From positions 1-19,331 of the forward strand of contig JAUVKB010000015.1 of the NCBI GenBank assembly GCA_030596405.1: DNA of 19,331 nt, read 5' to 3'. This DNA comes from Deltaproteobacteria bacterium. Lineage in GTDB: Bacteria > Desulfobacterota > Desulfobacteria > Desulfobacterales > JAUVKB01. Shown here in pieces: positions 14,381-19,331 of the stretch (within the stretch, counting starts at the first letter, position 1; each line of letters starts with the position of its first letter). Under the pieces are notes generated by a model, which was given only the letters and a program-made list of their open reading frames with translations, was not told where the DNA came from and ran no database searches. A program made the position numbers and the translations under genes.

Positions 14381-15238
14381 CTATAATAAGGTACGCGCCA
14401 GGGTAAGAACGTCGACATGGACAGCGCCGCTGTCCATCAGAGTTTTTGCGCATTCATTTACAGTCGTTCCGGTAGTATAAACGTCATCTACTATGAGGAT
14501 TTTTTTCCCTCTTACTTTGGGAATATTTGTGACGCAAAAAGCATTCTTGATGTTTGCTATCCGTTTCTTGCGGCCGAGACCGGTTTGCGGCTTAGTCCAT
14601 CTGCTGCGTACAAGCACGTGTCTGTCCATATCAATGCAGGGCTGTTCGTCATCTAAATCATCAGCCGTGTTTGTCCAGTCTTTAACAAGAAGATAAGCCT
14701 GGTTAAAACCACGCTTCCTTAATCTTTTAATATGAAGAGGAACAGGCAGAATAATATCTATACTGTTTTTATCCCAGGATTCGACAAAAGCATTAAAAAG
14801 GAGCGTGCCGAGAGGCCGCGCCAGCTGTGTCTTCCCACTGTATTTAAAGCAGTGGATCACCGATTTGAACGCCAGATCGTAAATACCTGCCGCGCGTGCT
14901 TTTCTAAACATTTTGGGAGAAGTTAAGCAATCCCCACAAACGTGATTTTTTCCTTCACGGCTTTTAAACATGTTGCCGCATACGGAACAGTACGGAGAAT
15001 TAACAGGTAAAAAAGCGGCCGAGCAAACCGGGCACAAAAAGGAGGCCATCAATATTTCAAAGATATGTTGTCCCTGAACCTTTAAAGAGGAAATCTCTAT
15101 AAGATTTTTTTCCGGCAAATTAGAACAGTCATACTCTGGGGAATGAAAAAAAGACCCACAGACCAAACATTTTTTGGGAAATACCGCCTCTTTTAAGATA
15201 GCGATTAAGCGGCTCAGCGATGTTTTATAACAGCTCAA
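14381..15238 (-). CDS. comF: ComF family phosphoribosyltransferase-like protein
   Basis: A 285-residue protein of the ComF/GntX family, linked in other bacteria to DNA uptake and use; its biochemical role is not settled. The N-terminal part carries four cysteine pairs (C24/C27, C69/C72, C84/C87, C101/C104), fitting zinc ribbons. The C-terminal part is a type I phosphoribosyltransferase fold: DIILPVPLHIKRLRKRGFNQA (161-181), the TGLGRKKRIANIKNAF region, and the PRPP loop ILIVDDVYTTGTT (247-259). The frame is open to 15352, but that would overlap icd by 128 nt, so I place the start at TTG 15238, which overlaps the icd stop region by 14 nt and permits translational coupling. The stretch between the first two Cys pairs (about 28-68) is longer than usual for the family. 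Confidence 0.88.
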   Translation of the reverse strand: MSCYKTSLSRLIAILKEAVFPKKCLVCGSFFHSPEYDCSNLPEKNLIEISSLKVQGQHIFEILMASFLCPVCSAAFLPVNSPYCSVCGNMFKSREGKNHVCGDCLTSPKMFRKARAAGIYDLAFKSVIHCFKYSGKTQLARPLGTLLFNAFVESWDKNSIDIILPVPLHIKRLRKRGFNQAYLLVKDWTNTADDLDDEQPCIDMDRHVLVRSRWTKPQTGLGRKKRIANIKNAFCVTNIPKVRGKKILIVDDVYTTGTTVNECAKTLMDSGAVHVDVLTLARTLL

Positions 15239-16454
15239 TCTTTTCAGCGATTTTTTTTGCAAACCCAGAACATTTAACCTTTTTTGCTCCTTTGATCTGA
15301 CGGGCCAGGTCATAAGTGACCGTACCTTCTTTAATGACATAGCAAAGCGCATCCCTTATGAAGGTTGAAGCCTTGCTCCATCCCATGTAATCGAGCATCA
15401 TTGCGCCTGAAAGGATTAGGGAACTCGGGTTTACCTTATCCTGACCCGCATACTTTGGCGCTGTGCCATGGGTAGCTTCAAAAACCGCACACGTATCGCC
15501 GATGTTTGCGCCAGGAGCCATTCCCAGCCCCCCGATCTGGGCTGCAAGCGCGTCTGATATATAATCTCCATTCAAGTTCGGCGTTGCTATAACATGGTAT
15601 TCCTCTGGCCGAAGCAGCACTTGCTGGAACAGCATGTCGGCAATCCGGTCTTTAATTACGATCTTTCCTTCCGGACATTTGCCGTTATATTTATCAAAAC
15701 ACTCTTTTTCGGTGATGGTCTTGTCACTGAATTTTTCATGTGCAACTTCATAACCCCAGTTGTTGAACGCGCCTTCTGTAAACTTCATGATATTGCCCTT
15801 ATGCATCAGGGTTACGCTTGCAAATCCGTTATCGATTGCGTAAGAAATGGCGCTTGCCACCAGGCGTTTGGTATTTTTTTCGCTGATCGGCTTTATACCG
15901 ATACCGGTGTCCTTTGATAATGATATGCCCATCTCTTTTTCGAGAAAGGAGATAACGCGTTTTGCATCGTCTGTTCCGGCCTGCCATTCAATACCGGCGT
16001 ATAAATCTTCCGTATTTTCTCTGAAAATGACTATGTCGATCTTTTCAGGGTTCTTCATGGGACTCGGCACGAAATCGATATACTTTACCGGTCGAACACA
16101 TGCATAAAGATCGAGCTTTTGCCGTATGGCAACATTGATGCTCCTTATCCCTTTTCCCACCGGCGTGGTCATAGGTCCCTTTATGGCAACCACATGTTCT
16201 TTTATGGTATCGAGTGTTTCAGCAGGAAGCCATTCACCCTTTTGCTGGAACCCCTTTTCTCCGGCATATACCTCAAGCCAGGATATTTGTCGCTCACCCT
16301 TATATGCTCTATTTACCGCGCCGTCTATGACCATCCTGGCTGCACGCCAGATGTCCGTTCCGATTCCGTCGCCTTCGATAAAGGGGATAATGGGACAATC
16401 CGGAACATACAGCGTCCCGTCGCTATTTTTTTTTATCTTGTTTTTTTCGCTCAC
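15225..16454 (-). CDS. icd: NADP-dependent isocitrate dehydrogenase
   Basis: A 409-residue TCA-cycle enzyme converting isocitrate to 2-oxoglutarate and CO2; it is closely similar to E. coli Icd along its length. IRSINVAIRQ (103-112) contains S105, N107 and R111, with R121 and R145 completing the isocitrate site. Y152 and K219 are the catalytic pair, and D297/D301 in NGDYISDALAAQ bind metal. NADP specificity is shown by K334-Y335 in HGTAPKYAGQDKVNP, and by Y381 and R385. S105 matches the serine phosphorylated by AceK in enteric bacteria, but no aceK is present here. The start is GTG 16454, with AAGGA upstream inside the end of rlmB; the intergenic gap is 2 nt. Confidence 0.97.
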   Translation of the reverse strand: MSEKNKIKKNSDGTLYVPDCPIIPFIEGDGIGTDIWRAARMVIDGAVNRAYKGERQISWLEVYAGEKGFQQKGEWLPAETLDTIKEHVVAIKGPMTTPVGKGIRSINVAIRQKLDLYACVRPVKYIDFVPSPMKNPEKIDIVIFRENTEDLYAGIEWQAGTDDAKRVISFLEKEMGISLSKDTGIGIKPISEKNTKRLVASAISYAIDNGFASVTLMHKGNIMKFTEGAFNNWGYEVAHEKFSDKTITEKECFDKYNGKCPEGKIVIKDRIADMLFQQVLLRPEEYHVIATPNLNGDYISDALAAQIGGLGMAPGANIGDTCAVFEATHGTAPKYAGQDKVNPSSLILSGAMMLDYMGWSKASTFIRDALCYVIKEGTVTYDLARQIKGAKKVKCSGFAKKIAEKIELL

Positions 16455-16456
16455 GA

Positions 16457-17242
16457 TTATAAGAATCCTTTTGAATTAACAGTGTTATGGACATTTTTTT
16501 TATTATATTCTCTTTGCCTCAATACTTCATACATAACAACGGCTCCTGCAACAGAAGCGTTGAGTGAGTCTATCTTGCCGGTTTGAGGGATGGAAAACAA
16601 CAGGTCGCAATTTTTTTTTACAAGTGGCCGTATCCCTTTTTGCTCCCCCCCGATAACAATTGCAACAGGACATTTAAAATCACTGGAAAAAATTGGCTGA
16701 TCAGCGGATTTCTCCAGCCCGACAATCCAAACCCCTTTTTCCTTTAAAGCCTTAATGGTATTTACCATGTTTGAAACCCGGGCAAGGAAAATATGTTCCA
16801 GCGCTCCTGCAGATGCCTTGGAAACTGTGGGGGTCGGTGAAGAGGAACGATCTTTAGTAACGATAATTCCGTCTACTCCGGCGCTTACCCCTGTCCTTAC
16901 CAGGGCGCCAAGATTATAAGGATCTACTATGTTGTCCAGCAGCAGTAAAAATGGGTCGGCGTCACCGTATTTAAAAGTGTCGATAATATCAGCAAGTCCG
17001 GCCACCGGATATGGACTCACCATGGCTCCAATCCCCTGGTGCATAGGTGTGTCCGTCATTGATTCAAGTTGTGACGGCCTGATGGTTTTTACGGGTATAT
17101 TTAAAGAATCGGCCAGCGCCGCCGCATTTTTAAGACGTTTTGAAGGCGTGTTTTTTGTCAAATAGATTTCGACAAAATTTCTCCTTCCAGCCCTTAATGC
17201 TTCAATAACAGGGTGGATTCCGTAAAGTATCTCTGTTTTCAT
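16457..17242 (-). CDS. rlmB: 23S rRNA 2'-O-ribose methyltransferase (TrmH/RlmB family SPOUT)
   Basis: A 261-residue SPOUT-class RNA methyltransferase. The N-terminal substrate-binding domain (about 5-80) starts with LYGIHPVIEAL, typical of RlmB. The catalytic knot domain has motif 1 DNIVDPYNLGALVRT (103-117), motif 2 IGGEQKGIRP (197-206) and motif 3 IPQTGKIDSLNASVAGAV (218-235). In E. coli RlmB methylates G2251 of 23S rRNA; assignment within the TrmH family here is by similarity. I chose the ATG at 17242, one base after the gmk stop; a TTG at 17251 would overlap gmk. It is part of the minus-strand operon gmk-rlmB-icd-comF. The residues after about 243 are a family-variable polar tail. Confidence 0.92.
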   Translation of the reverse strand: MKTEILYGIHPVIEALRAGRRNFVEIYLTKNTPSKRLKNAAALADSLNIPVKTIRPSQLESMTDTPMHQGIGAMVSPYPVAGLADIIDTFKYGDADPFLLLLDNIVDPYNLGALVRTGVSAGVDGIIVTKDRSSSPTPTVSKASAGALEHIFLARVSNMVNTIKALKEKGVWIVGLEKSADQPIFSSDFKCPVAIVIGGEQKGIRPLVKKNCDLLFSIPQTGKIDSLNASVAGAVVMYEVLRQREYNKKNVHNTVNSKGFL

Positions 17243-17243
17243 T

Positions 17244-17873
17244 TTAAACAATAAACGATTTTATTCTATATTTTTCAACAATTGATATCAGCTGGTCAGT
17301 AGCAGATGACAACCGATCATTGACAATGGTATGCCGGTAAAGGTCTTTTTTTGTCATTTCGTTTTCAGCATCGGCAAGACGCCTTTTGATTGTCTCTTTG
17401 CTGTCTGTATTTCTTTTTTTTAAACGGGCTTTAAGAGTACCCGGTGATGGAGGAATAATAAAAATTGTAACACAATCAGGATACCGATCAAGGATCTGAA
17501 TAGTCCCCTTAACATCGATATCAAGGAGAATGTCAAACCCTGAAGCCAGTTTTTTATCTATAAATTCGGCGGGAGTGCCGTAATAATGGCCGTAAACTGT
17601 AGCCCATTCGGCAAATTGGCCGTGTTCCAGTTTTTTTTTAAAATCATCTTTAGCTAAAAAATAATAATCGATGCCGTCCTGTTCCCCGCTCCTTGGTTTT
17701 CTCGTCGTATATGATACAGAAAACCGGATATCGGGAAACCGTTTGAGCAGCGCTTTACAGAGCGTTGTTTTGCCGGTTCCCGAGGGTGCGGAGATGACAA
17801 AGAGTCTTCCGGTTTCAGGAGAAACCGTATCTTTTTGTCCTGGGTAGGACTGGTCGGTTTTCGAATTTTTCAT
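17244..17873 (-). CDS. gmk: Guanylate kinase
   Basis: A 209-residue enzyme phosphorylating GMP to GDP with ATP. The P-loop is SAPSGTGKTT (28-37). The GMP-binding region SVSYTTRKPRSGEQDGIDYYF lies at 52-72, with EWATVYGHYYGTP (89-101) and LDIDVKG (117-123) following, and the lid RLKKRNTDSKETIKRRL is at about 150-166. An N-terminal extension of about 20 polar residues precedes the usual start GRLFVISAPSG; it may be real or reflect a later start, but no other in-frame ATG is present in that stretch. It follows the RemA-like gene by 6 nt, a gene pair common in Firmicutes and Desulfobacterota. Confidence 0.96.
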   Translation of the reverse strand: MKNSKTDQSYPGQKDTVSPETGRLFVISAPSGTGKTTLCKALLKRFPDIRFSVSYTTRKPRSGEQDGIDYYFLAKDDFKKKLEHGQFAEWATVYGHYYGTPAEFIDKKLASGFDILLDIDVKGTIQILDRYPDCVTIFIIPPSPGTLKARLKKRNTDSKETIKRRLADAENEMTKKDLYRHTIVNDRLSSATDQLISIVEKYRIKSFIV

Positions 17874-17879
17874 GAGATA

Positions 17880-18134
17880 CTATTTTGATTCTTTAAGTGT
17901 GGCATAACGCTGGGATATTGTTTCCGCCTGGATAGCCGACAGAACAATATGATTGCTGTTCATAATAATGATCGAACGTGTTCTGCGTCCGTGGGTTGCA
18001 TCAATAAGGCGTTTATCGTCTTTGGCTTCATCTTTAAGCCGTTTCATTGGAGCGGAATTGGGAGACAAAATAGCCACAACCCGTTCGGTAACCACTGTAC
18101 TTCCAAAACCTATGTTCAATAAAGTCTGATCCAT
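17880..18134 (-). CDS. remA: RemA-like regulator (DUF370)
   Basis: An 84-residue protein of the RemA/DUF370 family. LLNIGFGSTVVTERVVAI (5-22), SPNSAPMKRL (24-33) and LIDATHGRRTRSIIIM (43-58) are the family signature. In Bacillus subtilis RemA forms ring-like oligomers that bind DNA and activates biofilm matrix and osmoprotection genes; arginines reported as important there (R18, R50, R51) are at exactly the same positions here, so DNA binding is likely. Targets in this kind of organism are not known to me. A GGGTGG-type ribosome site lies about 5 nt before the ATG. The gene sits between DUF4416 and gmk in a tight operon, suggesting linkage to nucleotide or translation-related genes. Confidence 0.92.
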   Translation of the reverse strand: MDQTLLNIGFGSTVVTERVVAILSPNSAPMKRLKDEAKDDKRLIDATHGRRTRSIIIMNSNHIVLSAIQAETISQRYATLKESK

Positions 18135-18157
18135 TTTACCACCCTTTGAATATTTGT

Positions 18158-18688
18158 TCAGATTATTTGCTTTAAATCTTCCGTATATTTTTTCCGTACC
18201 AGCTCAAGGCAGGACAGCATCTCTTTGTCGGCATAATCGGGATATGTCCATGGTAATTTTTGAAATGCGCCCTTTGTATAAATCAGTGTTAAATCAGCGT
18301 AAATATTTTTCCCGATATAGATCCTATGGGCAAAGTTTTTACCGGTGGCAAGAACAAAACGTTCTTGAAGCATATATCCCGGGTCTATATTGATCATCCG
18401 ATCGCTGTTTAGCAAGTATTGTTGTTCTAAAGAATTGGTTGTAATTTTTATATCAGACAGAGCGCTTTGTTTAATAAGTTTTTTAAATGTAAGTACTCTT
18501 CTGAAAAGCGGAGCACCCATCTCGGTTTTGTAATATGTGGTATAGTTAAAGGAAAACCAAGGACTTATTATGTCAACAAGCCCAAATTTTTCAATGAGCT
18601 GTACAGCCACGGAGTCTATAAGCCTTTTTTTTTTCATGAAAAGGCTTATTACCAGTTTTGCAGGCTTCGGGGCTTGTGGTAAACTCAT
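18158..18688 (-). CDS. DUF4416 family protein, function unknown
   Basis: A 176-residue soluble protein I recognise as DUF4416. The conserved core is NIDPGYMLQERFVLATGKNFAHRI (100-123), then YIGKNIYADLTLIY (124-137) and the C-terminal LPWTYPDYAD (145-154). An SPWFSFNYTTYYKTEMG segment (42-58) is also characteristic. Many conserved aromatic and charged residues suggest an enzyme, but no catalytic motif of a known class is evident, and I do not assign a function. It lies 16 nt after a Trm112-like zinc-ribbon gene and 23 nt before the RemA-like gene, all in one direction, so it is probably co-expressed with gmk and rlmB. Confidence 0.85.
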   Translation of the reverse strand: MSLPQAPKPAKLVISLFMKKKRLIDSVAVQLIEKFGLVDIISPWFSFNYTTYYKTEMGAPLFRRVLTFKKLIKQSALSDIKITTNSLEQQYLLNSDRMINIDPGYMLQERFVLATGKNFAHRIYIGKNIYADLTLIYTKGAFQKLPWTYPDYADKEMLSCLELVRKKYTEDLKQII

Positions 18689-18704
18689 ATACTCATAGTT
18701 TTAT

Positions 18705-18878
18705 CTATATTTCTACAGGTTTTGCCTCATCAATAAGCATAATCGGGATATCATCCCTTATTTCATATAAAAGTTTGCACTTATCACAGACAAGCCCGTC
18801 TTTTGTTTCATTCAGATATATGTCGCCCTTACACTTCGGGCAGACTAAAATATTGAGAAGCTCTTGTTTTAGCGTCAT
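18705..18878 (-). CDS. Trm112-like zinc-ribbon protein
   Basis: A 57-residue protein starting at ATG 18878 (MTLKQELLNILVCPKC) and stopping at TAG 18705-18707. Two Cys pairs, C13/C16 and C31/C34, form a zinc ribbon. The pattern LLNILVCPKCKGDIYL, then GLVCDKCKLLYEIRDDIPIML, matches the Trm112/YcaR family (PF03966) at its usual length of about 60. In eukaryotes Trm112 activates methyltransferases; in bacteria the role is poorly known. It is the first gene after the predicted promoter at 18928-18956 and 16 nt ahead of DUF4416. Only a weak ribosome site is seen. Confidence 0.88.
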   Translation of the reverse strand: MTLKQELLNILVCPKCKGDIYLNETKDGLVCDKCKLLYEIRDDIPIMLIDEAKPVEI

Positions 18879-18927
18879 AATGGTTTTTTTAGGCCTTAAT
18901 TAAATTATGATTCGACAATTATGCCAC

Positions 18928-18956
18928 CTTATAGCAAACAAAAGAGCGGCTTGCAA
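18928..18956 (-). promoter_or_regulatory. Predicted extended -10 promoter of the Trm112-like/DUF4416/remA/gmk operon
   Basis: On the minus strand TTGCAA (18956-18951) is followed after exactly 17 nt by TATAAG (18933-18928), and the -10 is preceded by TGC, giving an extended -10 element. Transcription would start about 45 nt before the Trm112-like ATG. This is the best promoter match on the minus strand of the window. Confidence 0.6.
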
Positions 18957-19057
18957 AAATATTTTTTATTTTTATTGATCAAAGCATAAAGTCAGCGTGA
19001 TATTTAAGATTAGGTTTCCAGGAAAGGATTGTTACGGTTTTTTTAACCTGTTTTCTC

Positions 19058-19084
19058 TTGACCTGCCAGTGCGAAATATATAAT
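19058..19084 (+). promoter_or_regulatory. Candidate promoter for the gene at 19285
   Basis: TTGACC (19058-19063) and a perfect TATAAT (19079-19084) are separated by 15 nt, shorter than the optimum of 17. If used, it gives a leader of about 190 nt that includes the hairpin at 19113-19135 and the tandem repeat at 19210-19242. Confidence 0.35.
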
Positions 19085-19112
19085 TATATAGTATATGTCT
19101 TAATATTGTAAG

Positions 19113-19135
19113 CTGCATGATAGCATCATTTGCAG
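19113..19135 (+). other. Potential RNA hairpin in leader
   Basis: CTGCATGAT and ATCATTTGCAG can pair around an AGC loop, giving about nine base pairs with a two-base T bulge. No U-run follows, so it is not a terminator. It may be a leader structure; nothing identifies a known riboswitch. Confidence 0.3.
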
Positions 19136-19209
19136 CAGCCGAGAAACACAACTGTAAATTTATATATTGTATGACAACAGCCGGTTTAGTGATTTTAACG
19201 CGAACATTA

Positions 19210-19242
19210 CTTATAAAAATATTTGGCTTATAAAAATATTTG
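19210..19242. repeat. 16-bp exact tandem repeat, 17-bp period
   Basis: CTTATAAAAATATTTG occurs at 19210-19225 and 19227-19242, separated by one G. Each copy contains the palindrome AAATATTT. The repeat ends 42 nt before the ATG of the truncated gene, where a regulator or RNA-level control could act. Confidence 0.85.
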
Positions 19243-19284
19243 ACACTTTTGCTGTGCCGGCCTGTTTGAAATGGAGGTTTGAAA

Positions 19285-19331
19285 ATGGCTTTTGAAACTA
19301 AAGAAGAGGTTCTGGAAAAAATACTTTCCGA
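19285..19331 (+). CDS. Start of an unidentified gene (3' truncated by window end)
   Basis: The frame opens at ATG 19285 and runs off the window after 15 codons (MAFETKEEVLEKILS). A strong GGAGG at 19273-19277 lies 7 nt before the ATG, which makes this a convincing start. The visible residues form an acidic/basic amphipathic helix; they are too few to name a family, and I do not guess a function. Confidence 0.7.
   Translation, partial: MAFETKEEVLEKILS

Larger units (their letters stand above)
18957..19284. other. AT-rich intergenic region upstream of the truncated plus-strand gene
   Basis: No gene is visible on either strand. The stretch contains a candidate plus-strand promoter (19058-19084), a bulged hairpin sequence (19113-19135), a 17-bp-period tandem repeat (19210-19242), and TTGACA at 19240-19245 without a good -10. 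It probably serves as promoter and leader for the gene at 19285. Confidence 0.5.

Noticed and set aside
15239..15352. Longer comF N-terminus
   Set aside because: Would overlap icd by 128 nt with a Lys/Arg-rich segment not typical of ComF; the TTG at 15238 is preferred.
16119..16586. 155-codon plus-strand open frame opposite icd and rlmB
   Set aside because: Covers the 5' end of icd on the other strand; no motifs, no ribosome site.
19240..19252. Sigma-54-like sequence TGACAC...TGCT before the last gene
   Set aside because: The -24 and -12 elements are about three bases too close and the -24 GG is GA.
18957..19284. Riboswitch or small RNA in the last leader
   Set aside because: A modest hairpin is visible, but no conserved core of a known riboswitch class was recognised.
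1..19331. CRISPR arrays, tRNA/rRNA genes, insertion sequences, toxin-antitoxin or defence genes
   Set aside because: No regularly spaced repeats of CRISPR size, no tRNA-like cloverleaf with CCA end noticed, and no transposase, nuclease or toxin motif among the credible reading frames.

Overview
The window looks like chromosomal housekeeping DNA from a Gram-negative anaerobe of the Desulfobacterota (sulfate-reducing 'deltaproteobacteria', probably Desulfobacterales). This is an inference from gene content and order: a Trm112-like/DUF4416/RemA/gmk/rlmB run, an AtpZ-AtpI-atpB-atpE cluster detached from the F1 genes, a CHASE2-type class III cyclase, PyrK-type dihydroorotate oxidation, and a stand-alone RfaE2 heptose-nucleotide enzyme that implies an LPS outer membrane. 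GC content appears moderate in genes and low between them. No tRNA, rRNA, CRISPR array, transposase or phage gene is visible.

Layout. 1-2610: the 3' end of a GGDEF diguanylate cyclase gene (+) meets a CHASE2/adenylate cyclase gene (-), so two cyclic-nucleotide signalling genes converge. 2611-5041: an intergenic region with short tandem repeats, a SAM methyltransferase (+), and a GlcD-type FAD oxidase (-) whose 3' end overlaps the methyltransferase. 5089-7078: dnaA (-) and a 637-bp AT-rich region holding repeats, a possible 27-codon cysteine-rich microORF and a good promoter; it is a candidate replication origin. 7085-10975: pdxA and uvrA (+), probably co-transcribed. 10985-12877: the membrane (Fo) part of the ATP synthase on the minus strand, with a recognisable promoter and terminator. 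12967-14335: pyrK and rfaE2 (-). 14381-18956: a compact minus-strand operon, Trm112-like, DUF4416, remA-like, gmk, rlmB, icd, comF, possibly running into rfaE2, with an extended -10 promoter just upstream. 18957-19331: a long leader with a 17-bp tandem repeat before a truncated plus-strand gene.

Functionally the genes cover cyclic-nucleotide signalling, replication initiation, nucleotide excision repair, vitamin B6 synthesis, pyrimidine and guanine nucleotide synthesis, energy conversion, the TCA cycle, rRNA methylation and LPS heptose synthesis.

The most unusual points are: a DnaA whose DNA-recognition signature is altered (RYHATALH in place of the usual RDHTTVLH, with one Gly missing), next to an intergenic region with an 11-bp direct repeat that could be a matching non-standard DnaA site; a perfect 26-bp palindrome plus a second palindrome between atpB and atpE; a c-ring with a mixed Na+/H+ ligand set; and a small Cys-rich ORF with a strong ribosome binding site. 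No complete, clearly new multi-gene system is evident.
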